Positions 57,026 to 64,000 of a stretch of DNA of 64,000 nucleotides are shown here, piece after piece. Positions within the stretch are counted from its first letter, which is position 1. Each line of letters starts with the position of its first letter. The stretch spans positions 62,001 through 126,000 of the forward strand of contig NZ_BJNG01000018.1 in NCBI RefSeq assembly GCF_006539565.1. The letters run 5' to 3'. The translations under genes were made by a program, and so were the position numbers. This DNA comes from Pseudonocardia hydrocarbonoxydans (lineage in GTDB: Bacteria > Actinomycetota > Actinomycetes > Mycobacteriales > Pseudonocardiaceae). The notes beneath the pieces are model-generated. The model had not been told where the DNA came from. It did no database searches and saw nothing but the letters and a program-made list of their open reading frames with translations.

Positions 57026-57060
57026 GGTCCGGAGGGGGCGTTGTGACCCTCCTCCGGACC
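57026..57060 (+). terminator. Terminator of the ESX-4 operon, overlapping the rplM promoter
   Basis: GGTCCGGAGG (57026-57035) pairs with CCTCCGGACC (57051-57060). The loop and descending arm contain the putative rplM -35, so termination and initiation signals are interleaved. Confidence 0.6.
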
Positions 57061-57072
57061 TGCGGGTACCCT
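57043..57072 (+). promoter_or_regulatory. rplM-rpsI promoter
   Basis: GTGACC (57043-57048) and TACCCT (57067-57072) are separated by 18 bases, with CGGG just before the -10, as in the rpsL promoter. A leader of about 140 bases follows. Confidence 0.5.
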
Positions 57073-57218
57073 CGACAACCGATAGTGCGGCGAGAGGTCG
57101 TGCCCTCCGTGTGCGGGCATTCCGCCTCCGGGGCCGGTGGCCTTCTCCGCACCAGATGCACCAGAGGCAGCTCCCGAGCCCGCAGTTCGACGAGCCCAGA
57201 CAGCGACGAGGTAGGTCC

Positions 57219-57662
57219 GTGTCCACGTACAGCCCGAAGCCCGGCGAGATCAACCGCGCCTGGCACGTGATCGATGCTACGGACGTGGTGCTCGGCCGCC
57301 TCGCCACGCACGCCGCCACGCTCCTGCGCGGCAAGCACAAGCCCACCTACGCGCCGCACATGGACACCGGTGACTTCGTCGTCATCGTGAACGCCGAGAA
57401 GATCTCCGTGTCCGGCAACAAGCGCGACGACAAGTTCGTCTACCGGCACAGCGGTTTCCCGGGCGGCCTCCGGCAGCGCTCGGTCGGCGAGATGATCGAG
57501 AAGCAGCCCGACCGCCTCGTCGAGAAGGCCGTCAAGGGCATGCTGCCGAAGAACAAGCTCGGCCGGGCCATGGGCAAGAAGCTCAAGGTCTACGCCGGGC
57601 CGGACCACCCGCACGCCGCGCAGCAGCCGGCCGCGTTCGAGATCACCCAGGTCGCTCAGTGA
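57219..57662 (+). CDS. rplM: 50S ribosomal protein L13
   Basis: Encodes 147 residues of L13, an early 50S assembly protein. [20 protein letters not shown], the [20 protein letters not shown] segment and [14 protein letters not shown] are canonical. GTG at 57219 gives the standard length. The upstream region belongs to the leader. Confidence 0.96.
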   Translation: MSTYSPKPGEINRAWHVIDATDVVLGRLATHAATLLRGKHKPTYAPHMDTGDFVVIVNAEKISVSGNKRDDKFVYRHSGFPGGLRQRSVGEMIEKQPDRLVEKAVKGMLPKNKLGRAMGKKLKVYAGPDHPHAAQQPAAFEITQVAQ

Positions 57663-57706
57663 CCACCTCTGAGCCGACCAGTTCCGAGTCAGTGGAAGGA
57701 CAGCCC

Positions 57707-58270
57707 GTGAGCAGCCCCGAGCCCGAGGTCGAGGCCCCCGCGGAGACCGAGGCCGTCGAGGCCGAGGCCGGCTCCGACGAGGTCGCCGAGATCGACTCCG
57801 CCCCCGTCGACGCCGACGCCGACGCCGACGACACCGACGTCGAGGTCGACGTCGCGAGCGACCTCACCGACGCCGTGTTCTCCGACCGCCCGGTGCAGAC
57901 CGTCGGCCGTCGCAAGGAGGCGGTTGTCCGCGTCCGCCTGATGCCCGGCACCGGCAACTTCACGCTCAACGGCAAGAGCCTGGAGACCTACTTCCCGAAC
58001 AAACTGCACCAGCAGCTGATCCGGGAGCCGCTGGTGCTGCTGGAGAAGACCGAGCGTTTCGACATCTTCGCCAACCTGCACGGCGGCGGGATCTCGGGCC
58101 AGGCCGGCGCGCTGCGTCTGGCGATCGCCCGTGCGCTGATCGAGGTCGACTCCGAGGACCGCCCGCCGCTCAAGCGCGCCGGCTTCCTCACGCGTGACCC
58201 CCGCGTCATCGAGCGCAAGAAGTACGGCCTGAAGAAGGCCCGCAAGGCGCCCCAGTACAGCAAGCGCTGA
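57707..58270 (+). CDS. rpsI: 30S ribosomal protein S9 with acidic N-terminal extension
   Basis: Encodes 187 residues. A Glu/Asp/Ala-rich extension of about 55 residues precedes the S9 body ([20 protein letters not shown]) and the universal C-terminus [12 protein letters not shown], whose last Arg contacts P-site tRNA. GTG at 57707 is chosen because GGAAGGA lies six bases upstream. An in-frame GTG at 57659, overlapping the rplM stop, would add 16 residues but has no ribosome site and uses codons rare in this genome (TCT, AGT, TCA, GAA, GGA). Confidence 0.9.
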   Translation: MSSPEPEVEAPAETEAVEAEAGSDEVAEIDSAPVDADADADDTDVEVDVASDLTDAVFSDRPVQTVGRRKEAVVRVRLMPGTGNFTLNGKSLETYFPNKLHQQLIREPLVLLEKTERFDIFANLHGGGISGQAGALRLAIARALIEVDSEDRPPLKRAGFLTRDPRVIERKKYGLKKARKAPQYSKR

Positions 58271-58272
58271 AC

Positions 58273-59613
58273 ATGGGCGAACGACGTCTCTTCGGTACCG
58301 ACGGCGTTCGCGGACTGGCCAACGGCGAGCTCCTCACCCCGGAGCTCGCCGTTGCGCTGTCCGCCTCCGCGGCCCGCGTGCTTGCCGAGCGTGACCGCTC
58401 GCACCGCCCGGTCGCGGTGGTCGGGCGTGACCCCCGCGCCAGCGGCGAGATGCTCGAGGCGGCCGTGGTGGCCGGTCTCACCAGCGCCGGTGCCGACGCC
58501 GTCCGGGTCGGTGTGCTGCCGACCCCGGCCGTCGCGCACCTCGTCGACGCCCTCGGTGCCGACCTGGGCGTGATGATCTCCGCCTCGCACAACCCGATGC
58601 CCGACAACGGCATCAAGCTGTTCGCCTCGGGCGGGCACAAGCTGCCCGACGCCCTCGAGGTCGCGGTCGAGGACGGGCTGCGCGACACCGGGCCGCGGCC
58701 CACCGGCGCCGCGATCGGCCGCGTCCGCGACCTCGCCGACGCCGCCGAGCGCTACACCGCCCACCTGCTCGACGGCACGCCGTCGCTTGCGGGGCTGCGG
58801 GTCGTCGTCGACTGCGCGCACGGGGCCGCGTCCGCCGTCGCCCCCGACGCCTACCGGCGCGCCGGGGCGGAGGTCGTGGCGCTGCACGCGGAGCCGGACG
58901 GGCTCAACATCAACGACGGTGTCGGTTCCACCCACCTCGGCCCGCTGCAGGACGCCGTCCGCGAGCACGGCGCCGACCTGGGCGTCGCCCACGACGGCGA
59001 CGCCGACCGGTGCCTGGCCGTCGACGCGGCGGGTGCGGTGGTCGACGGCGACCGGATCATGGCCGTGCTCGCGGTCGCGATGCGCGACGCGGGCGAGCTC
59101 GCCGAGGACACGCTGGTCACCACGGTGATGAGCAACCTCGGGCTGCACCTGGCCATGGAGGCGGCGGGCATCGCGGTGCGCACCACCGCGGTCGGCGACC
59201 GGTACGTTCTGGAGGAGCTGCGCGCGGGCGGGTTCACCCTCGGCGGCGAGCAGTCCGGGCACCTCGTGCTGCCCGCCCGCTCCACCACCGGCGACGGGCT
59301 GCTCACCGCGCTGCGGCTGATGGCGCGGATGGCCGGGACGGGGTCGTCGCTGGCGGAGCTGGCGGGGATCGTCACGCCGCTGCCGCAGGTGCTGCACAAC
59401 GTGGTCGTCGCCGACAAGGCGGCCGTGGCGGACTCGGCGGCCGTGCGCGACGCCGTCGAGGCGGCGCAGGTGGAGCTGGGCGGCACCGGCCGTGTGCTGC
59501 TGCGGCCCTCGGGCACCGAGCAGCTGGTGCGGGTGATGGTGGAGGCCCCCACCGAGGAGCAGGCCCGCGACACCGCCGTGCGGCTGGCCGAGGTCGTGGC
59601 CGCCGCGCACTGA
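58273..59613 (+). CDS. glmM: Phosphoglucosamine mutase
   Basis: Encodes 446 residues; converts glucosamine-6-phosphate to glucosamine-1-phosphate for UDP-GlcNAc and peptidoglycan. Ser105 in ISASHNP is the phosphorylated active-site Ser; DGDADR binds Mg; the C-terminal [14 protein letters not shown] binds the substrate phosphate. It follows rpsI by two bases, so it is co-expressed with ribosomal proteins. Confidence 0.95.
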   Translation: MGERRLFGTDGVRGLANGELLTPELAVALSASAARVLAERDRSHRPVAVVGRDPRASGEMLEAAVVAGLTSAGADAVRVGVLPTPAVAHLVDALGADLGVMISASHNPMPDNGIKLFASGGHKLPDALEVAVEDGLRDTGPRPTGAAIGRVRDLADAAERYTAHLLDGTPSLAGLRVVVDCAHGAASAVAPDAYRRAGAEVVALHAEPDGLNINDGVGSTHLGPLQDAVREHGADLGVAHDGDADRCLAVDAAGAVVDGDRIMAVLAVAMRDAGELAEDTLVTTVMSNLGLHLAMEAAGIAVRTTAVGDRYVLEELRAGGFTLGGEQSGHLVLPARSTTGDGLLTALRLMARMAGTGSSLAELAGIVTPLPQVLHNVVVADKAAVADSAAVRDAVEAAQVELGGTGRVLLRPSGTEQLVRVMVEAPTEEQARDTAVRLAEVVAAAH

Positions 59614-59662
59614 GTTCCGCCGTTCGGCCCCGTGCCGGGTGCGGGTCGGTCAGGATCGGCCC

Positions 59663-59962
59663 ATGGCGCACGAGCTGCAGCTGGATCCCGACCGCCTGCA
59701 CGTCCACGGGAGGCGGCTGTCCGCGCTCCTCGACGGGCTGGTCCCGGCGCCCGCGGTCGATGCCGCGACGCGTGCGACGCTGGCGCGCACCCCGGGCGGG
59801 GCGGCGGTGCTCGCCGAGCTCGACCGGGTGGCCGCCGCCGTCGACCGGACGGGACGGGAGCTCTCCGGGCTGGCCGCGGGTCTGCACGTCGCCGCGTACG
59901 CCGCGGCGGCCGTCGACGGCGACACGGCCGGGCGGCTCGGCGAGCTGGTGGACCGGCCGTGA
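59663..59962 (+). CDS. Small protein, possible EspC-like type VII secretion partner
   Basis: Encodes 99 residues, mostly helical and rich in Ala, Leu and Asp. The pattern of an N-terminal helix (DPDRLHVHGRRLSALLDGL), a second helix (LDRVAAAVDRTGRELSGLAA) and a late Tyr/Asp region (AYAAAAVDGDTAGRL) resembles EspC/Esx-like proteins, but no diagnostic motif is seen. A CAGGAT six bases before the ATG could be a leaderless -10. It overlaps the next gene (GTGA) and follows glmM, where mycobacteria also have small conserved hypotheticals. Confidence 0.6.
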   Translation: MAHELQLDPDRLHVHGRRLSALLDGLVPAPAVDAATRATLARTPGGAAVLAELDRVAAAVDRTGRELSGLAAGLHVAAYAAAAVDGDTAGRLGELVDRP

Positions 59963-60354
59963 ACCCCGGCGACGCCGCCGATCACGGCCTCGACGAGGCC
60001 CTGCGGGCCGCGGCCGGGCTGGTGCTCGTGACCGCCGCCCGCCTGCAGGAGGCCCTGCCCGGGCTGGGGCGGGTGATCGACGACGTGGCGGGTGACTGGT
60101 CCGACGACGCGGGGCGCGCCTGGGCGGAGCGGGCGCGGCTGGTCCGGCGGGTGCTGGACCGCGAGCTGGAGGCGACGGTGGCCGTGGGGAGGCTGCTCGC
60201 TGCGGCGGCGACCGGCCCGGTGGACGCCTCCGTGGACGGCCCGGTGGCGTCCGGTCCGTCCGGCTCCGGGCCGCGCCTGGGCGGGACCGGGGCACGCCGG
60301 GTCGACGACGAGCGGGGCATGAGCATCGCCCGCCTGTCCGACGACGGGCGCTGA
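59959..60354 (+). CDS. Small hypothetical protein, WXG100-like helix pair
   Basis: Encodes 131 residues. An Ala-rich helical N-terminal half has a turn-like GDWSDDAGRAW, reminiscent of WXG100 proteins (here WSD), followed by helix LVRRVLDRELEATVAVGRLL. The C-terminal third is Gly/Pro/Ser-rich and ends with an acidic basic-mixed stretch. GTG start overlapping the upstream stop suggests the two small proteins act together, perhaps with ESX-4 just upstream. This is inference. Confidence 0.6.
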   Translation: MNPGDAADHGLDEALRAAAGLVLVTAARLQEALPGLGRVIDDVAGDWSDDAGRAWAERARLVRRVLDRELEATVAVGRLLAAAATGPVDASVDGPVASGPSGSGPRLGGTGARRVDDERGMSIARLSDDGR

Positions 60355-60384
60355 GCCCGTCCACCCGCGTGAACGGCACCGGGT

Positions 60385-61236
60385 TCAGGAACGGGCGACG
60401 ACCTCGGTGCCGGCGACCTTGCCGTCGACCAGCTCGTCGAGGGCGTCGGCGCGCTCGTCACCCAGCTCGCGCAGCAGGAACGCCGTGACGAGCCCGCGCG
60501 TGACGCGGCGGGTCCGCTCGTCGGGGCTTCCGGCCAGCAGCAGGTCGCTCCAGTGCAGGCCGTCGAGGAACCCGGTGTGGGTGGCCTTCTTCAGCGTGCG
60601 CAGCACGACCGGTCCGCCTGCGGCCATCGAGACCGGCTCGGCGTGCCCGGCGGCGGGGGCGACGGTGTCCCGGCCCGCGGTGAGGTGCAGCGTCGGGACG
60701 GTGACGGTGCGGGCCGCGTCGAGCGCCGACGGGCGGGTCTGGGCCATCGCGATCGTCACGACGGCCCGCACCCGCGGGTGCCCGGCGGCCGCCAGGATCG
60801 CGACGCCGCCACCGATCCCGTGCCCGGCGAAGGCGGTGCGGCGGGCGTCGACACTGATCCGGCCGTCGCCCAGCCGCACCCCCGCGCACACGTCCAGCGT
60901 GGTGCGCAGGTCGGCCGCGAACCCGGCGTGGCTGGGCAGGGCGCCCCGATGGCTGCCCGGGGCCGCCGCGACGATGCCCCAGGTGGCCAGGTGCCGCAGC
61001 AGGTCGGCGTAGCGGTCGGGGGGCTGGAGCCAGTCGTGGCCGAACGCGACGGCGGGCAGCCCGAGCCCCTCCTCCGGCGCGAACACGACGCCCGGGATGC
61101 CGACCATGCCCAGATCTCCGCGCAGGGCCACCAGGGGGCCGGGGCGGGAGAGCTGGGCGAGGGCGTCCTTGCCGCCGCGCAGCCCCGAGAGCTGCGCCTG
61201 CACCGCGGTGGGCGTGGACGAACGGGTCCGGGTCAC
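60385..61236 (-). CDS. Dienelactone-hydrolase-like alpha/beta-fold protein lacking the nucleophile Ser
   Basis: Encodes 283 residues of an alpha/beta-hydrolase fold similar to dienelactone hydrolase and PET-hydrolase-like proteins (VAFGHDWLQPPDRYADLLRH; TAGRDTVAP; KKATHTGF). The Asp (190) and His (220) are in place, but the nucleophile elbow reads GHGIGGG, with Gly140 where Ser is expected. It may be a pseudoenzyme or use another residue. GTG start with TACGGT eight bases upstream, suggesting a leaderless transcript. Confidence 0.75.
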   Translation of the reverse strand: MTRTRSSTPTAVQAQLSGLRGGKDALAQLSRPGPLVALRGDLGMVGIPGVVFAPEEGLGLPAVAFGHDWLQPPDRYADLLRHLATWGIVAAAPGSHRGALPSHAGFAADLRTTLDVCAGVRLGDGRISVDARRTAFAGHGIGGGVAILAAAGHPRVRAVVTIAMAQTRPSALDAARTVTVPTLHLTAGRDTVAPAAGHAEPVSMAAGGPVVLRTLKKATHTGFLDGLHWSDLLLAGSPDERTRRVTRGLVTAFLLRELGDERADALDELVDGKVAGTEVVARS

Positions 61237-61244
61237 AGCGCAGA

Positions 61245-61250
61245 ACCGTA
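61245..61250 (-). promoter_or_regulatory. Leaderless -10 for the hydrolase-like gene
   Basis: TACGGT on the reverse strand lies eight bases before the GTG start at 61236, with no ribosome site. Confidence 0.4.
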
Positions 61251-61328
61251 GTACCGCGGCCCGCCCGTCGCCGGTCCGGGACGGGACTCACCCGATCGGG
61301 CCCGGGCGACGGGAGCGGCCGGCCCGCC

Positions 61329-61334
61329 TACCCT
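61329..61334 (+). promoter_or_regulatory. Leaderless -10 for nnr
   Basis: TACCCT ends seven bases before the ATG at 61342, with no ribosome site, consistent with transcription starting at the ATG. Confidence 0.45.
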
Positions 61335-61341
61335 CGCCCGC

Positions 61342-62790
61342 ATGTGGGGTGTGTGGACCGCCGGTCAGATCCGGGAGGCCGAGGCGTCGATGATGCGGCG
61401 GGTGCCCGGCGAGACGATCATGCGGCGGGCGGCGTACGGGCTCGCGGTGCGGGTGCGCGCGATGCTGGGGGACGGGGTGGCCGGGCGCCGCGTGGTGCTG
61501 CTGGTCGGGGCCGGTCACAACGGTGGTGACGCCCTGTGGGCCGGTTACGAGCTGCGCCGCCGCGGTGTCGCGGTGACGGCGGTGCTGCTGGTGCCGGAGC
61601 GCGCCTACGAGCCGGGGCTGGTGGCGTTGCGCCGGGTCGGCGGCCGCGTCGCCGCGGCGGCGGGGGCCGCGGCGCTGGTGGAGCGGGCCGATCTGGTCGT
61701 CGACGGGATCGTGGGGATCTCCGGTCACGGTGCGGTGCGTGAGCCGGGGGCCGGGCTGCTCGCCGCGGCGGAGCGGGCGCGGGTGCCGGTCGTGGCCGTC
61801 GACCTGCCGAGCGGTGTCGACACCGACACCGGTGAGGTGCACGACCCCGCGGTCCGCGCGTCGGCGACCGTCACCTTCGGGGCCCGCAAGCCGGTGCACG
61901 TCCTCGCCGCGCCGTCGTGCGGACCGGTGCACCTCGTCGACTTCGGGCTGGGGCCCTACCTGCCCGCGCCGCACGCGCAGGTCCTCGAGGCGGCCGACGT
62001 GGCGGACCGCTGGCCGGTGCCCGGACCGGCGGACGACAAGTACAGCCAGGGGGTGGTCGGGATCGCGGCCGGATCCGCGGTCTATCCCGGCGCGGCCGTG
62101 CTGGCCGCGGGCGCCGCGGTGCTGGCGACCAGCGGCATGGTGCGCTACGCGGGCACCGGGGCCGAGGCCGTGCACGCGCGCTGGCCCGAGGTGGTGGCGA
62201 CCGCCGACATCGGTGGTGCGGGCCGGACCCAGGCCTGGACGGTGGGCCCCGGTTCCGGCACCGACGACACCGGGTACGCCACGGTCGTGGCCGCACTCGA
62301 CCGCGACGTGCCGCTGTGCCTCGACGCCGACGCGATCACCCTGCTCGCGCGCCACGCCGACCTGCGCGCCGCCGTGCGGGGCAGGCCCGTGGTGGTGACC
62401 CCGCACGCCGGCGAGTTCGCCCGGCTGGCCGGGGACGTGGGCGTCGACCGGATCGCCGCGGCCCGGCGCGCGGCGGCCGGGCTCGGGGTGACGGTGCTGC
62501 TCAAGGGCAACGCCACCGTCGTGGCCGCGCCCGACGGACGTGCCCTGGTGCACCCGTCGACGACGTCGTGGGCGGCCACGGCCGGGTCGGGTGACGTGCT
62601 GTCGGGGATCATCGGGGCGCTGCTCGCCTCCGGTCTGGAGCCGTGGTGGGCGGCGGGGTGCGCCGCGTTCGTGCACGCCCGGGCGGCGGAGCTGGCCGCC
62701 GACGGCGCGCCCGCCCCGGCCTCGCTGCTGCAGGCCGCGATCCCGGCCGCCGTGCGCTCGCTGCACGCCGCGGGCGGGGGCCGGCAGTGA
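61342..62790 (+). CDS. nnr: Bifunctional NAD(P)H-hydrate repair enzyme (epimerase + ADP/ATP-dependent dehydratase)
   Basis: Encodes 482 residues. The N-terminal YjeF_N epimerase domain has GAGHNGGDAL (about 56-65). The C-terminal ribokinase-like dehydratase has HAGEFARLAGD, LKGNATVVAAPDG and AGSGDVLSGIIGAL (about 415-428). The enzyme repairs damaged NAD(P)H hydrates. It precedes alr by 58 bases, the usual actinobacterial order. Confidence 0.93.
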   Translation: MWGVWTAGQIREAEASMMRRVPGETIMRRAAYGLAVRVRAMLGDGVAGRRVVLLVGAGHNGGDALWAGYELRRRGVAVTAVLLVPERAYEPGLVALRRVGGRVAAAAGAAALVERADLVVDGIVGISGHGAVREPGAGLLAAAERARVPVVAVDLPSGVDTDTGEVHDPAVRASATVTFGARKPVHVLAAPSCGPVHLVDFGLGPYLPAPHAQVLEAADVADRWPVPGPADDKYSQGVVGIAAGSAVYPGAAVLAAGAAVLATSGMVRYAGTGAEAVHARWPEVVATADIGGAGRTQAWTVGPGSGTDDTGYATVVAALDRDVPLCLDADAITLLARHADLRAAVRGRPVVVTPHAGEFARLAGDVGVDRIAAARRAAAGLGVTVLLKGNATVVAAPDGRALVHPSTTSWAATAGSGDVLSGIIGALLASGLEPWWAAGCAAFVHARAAELAADGAPAPASLLQAAIPAAVRSLHAAGGGRQ

Positions 62791-62848
62791 GCCGGCGCAC
62801 GCCGTGCGGGGGACGCCCCGCGCCGACCGGTGATGCGATGATGCGGGC

Positions 62849-63994
62849 GTGACTTCGTCGGGGACGGCCCGGGTCGAGGCGGTGATCGACCTCGACGCCG
62901 TGCGCCACAACATCGGGGTGCTCGCCACCGCGGCCGCGGATGCCCAGGTCATGGCCGTGGTGAAGGCCGACGGGTACGGCCACGGCGCCGTACCGGTGGC
63001 ACGGGCCGCGCTGTCGGCCGGGGCGTCCTGGCTGGGCGTCTGCACGATCGAGGAGGCGCTGGAGCTGCGCGCGGCCGGCATCACGGCGCCCCTGCTGTCC
63101 TGGCTGCACGTGCCCGACGACGACTTCGCGGCCGCGCTGACCGCCGACGTCGACCTGTCGGTGGCCTCGCGCGAGCACCTGGCCGCCGTGCTGGCCGCCG
63201 CCCGGTCGACCGGACGCCCGGCCCGCCTGCACCTCAAGATCGACACCGGGCTGTCCCGCAACGGCGCGCCCGCCGCCGCGTGGGCCGACCTGCTCGACGA
63301 CGCCGCCAAGGCCGCGGCCGACGGGTCGTGCGAGGTGGTGGCCGTCTGGTCGCACCTCGCGCACGCCGACGCCCCGCACCACCCGACGCTCGACCGGCAG
63401 GCCGCCCGGCTCACCACGGCCTGGCAGGCCGCCCGCGACCGCGGCCTGTCGCCGCTGCGCCACCTCGCCAACTCCGCCGCCACGCTCACGCGCCCCGACC
63501 TGCACTTCGACATCGTCCGGCCGGGCATCGCGGTGTACGGGCTCGACCCGCTCGACCGGCCGGTCGACGAGAGCCCCCTGCGCCCGGCGATGACGCTGCG
63601 GGCCCGGGTGGCGCTGGTGAAGCGGGTGCCCGCCGGCGAGGGCGTGTCCTACGGCCACGAGTGGACCACGCCTGCGGAGACGACGCTGGCGCTGGTGCCC
63701 GCGGGTTACGCCGACGGGGTGCCGCGGCGACTGAACCGGAACGGGCGGATGCGGGTGTCGATCGGAGGCCGGTCGCGGCCGGTGGTGGGGCGGGTCTGCA
63801 TGGACCAGTTCGTGGTCGACTGCGGGCCCGACGCCGACGTCCGCACGGGTGACGGGGCGGTGCTGTTCGGCCCGGGCGACGGGGGCGGGCCCACCGCGCA
63901 GGAGTGGGCCGACGAGCTCGACACGATCCACTACGAGATCGCCACGGGCGTGCACGGCTCCCGGGTGACTCGCACGGTGGTGGGGCAGGCGTGA
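62849..63994 (+). CDS. alr: Alanine racemase
   Basis: Encodes 381 residues; makes D-alanine for peptidoglycan. The PLP lysine is Lys39 (VVKADGYGHG) and the second catalytic base is Tyr268 (GVSYGHEW). HLKIDTGLSRNG and the C-terminal domain (GRVCMDQFVVDCG) are intact. GTG start. Confidence 0.95.
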   Translation: MTSSGTARVEAVIDLDAVRHNIGVLATAAADAQVMAVVKADGYGHGAVPVARAALSAGASWLGVCTIEEALELRAAGITAPLLSWLHVPDDDFAAALTADVDLSVASREHLAAVLAAARSTGRPARLHLKIDTGLSRNGAPAAAWADLLDDAAKAAADGSCEVVAVWSHLAHADAPHHPTLDRQAARLTTAWQAARDRGLSPLRHLANSAATLTRPDLHFDIVRPGIAVYGLDPLDRPVDESPLRPAMTLRARVALVKRVPAGEGVSYGHEWTTPAETTLALVPAGYADGVPRRLNRNGRMRVSIGGRSRPVVGRVCMDQFVVDCGPDADVRTGDGAVLFGPGDGGGPTAQEWADELDTIHYEIATGVHGSRVTRTVVGQA

Positions 63995-64000
63995 AGCGTC
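63991..64000 (+). CDS. Possible start of the next gene (partial)
   Basis: A GTG at 63991 overlaps the alr stop as GTGA, the coupling used throughout this window, so the next gene of the alr operon may begin here. Only three codons are visible, so its nature cannot be told. Confidence 0.3.

Noticed and set aside
57659-57706. Longer S9 start at GTG 57659
   Set aside because: No ribosome site and several codons rare in this genome, while GTG 57707 has GGAAGGA at good spacing. Kept as an alternative.

Overview
The window is a very GC-rich actinobacterial chromosome segment. GTG and TTG starts, stop/start overlaps (ATGA, GTGA, TGATG) and -10-only leaderless promoters are all frequent. An mce operon, an ESX-4 type VII secretion locus, a TTG-started rpoB and the gene order point to the Pseudonocardiaceae, most likely Pseudonocardia or a close relative. 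The genus is an inference from protein character and gene order. No tRNA, rRNA, CRISPR array or insertion sequence was seen.

Layout. Bases 1-4330 hold the 3' end of an mce operon (end of mceD, mceE lipoprotein, mceF, two Mce-associated membrane proteins) closed by a strong hairpin. Next come an L10-type leader with rplJ-rplL, then a reverse-strand pair (cyclase-family protein, acyl-CoA synthetase), then rpoB-rpoC. A reverse-strand fusion of an alpha/beta-hydrolase with a Baeyer-Villiger-type flavin monooxygenase separates rpoC from the str operon (rpsL-rpsG-fusA-tuf). From 23984 to 33727 runs the S10/spc cluster (rpsJ to rplO), followed by secY-adk-map. The pntAA-pntAB-pntB transhydrogenase operon, a small methyltransferase and an MFS exporter lie before the alpha cluster (infA-rpmJ-rpsM-rpsK-rpsD-rpoA-rplQ-truA). 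Then come a cytosine-deaminase-like gene and the ESX-4 locus (eccB4, mycP4 and eccD4 reversed, eccC4, an Rv3446c-like protein, two WXG100 proteins). The window closes with rplM-rpsI-glmM, two small proteins that look like type VII partners, a hydrolase lacking its catalytic serine, nnr and alr.

How it works together. Most of the window builds the translation and transcription machinery (ribosomal proteins, RNA polymerase alpha, beta and beta', EF-G, EF-Tu, IF-1, SecY, methionine aminopeptidase, adenylate kinase, TruA). Envelope functions are interleaved: Mce lipid import, ESX-4 secretion, GlmM and alanine racemase for peptidoglycan, and transhydrogenase for NADPH supply.

Most notable observations: (1) L4 and L17 end in nearly the same C-terminal module, a sunset-type domain, 41 of 51 residues identical. 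(2) The leaders of the str and S10 operons share an exact 18-base element, each followed at once by a stem-loop. (3) truA has no ATG, GTG or TTG that keeps its conserved N-terminus and probably starts at a CTG overlapping the rplQ stop. (4) A hydrolase-monooxygenase fusion sits between rpoC and rpsL. (5) A dienelactone-hydrolase-like protein has Gly in place of its nucleophile Ser.
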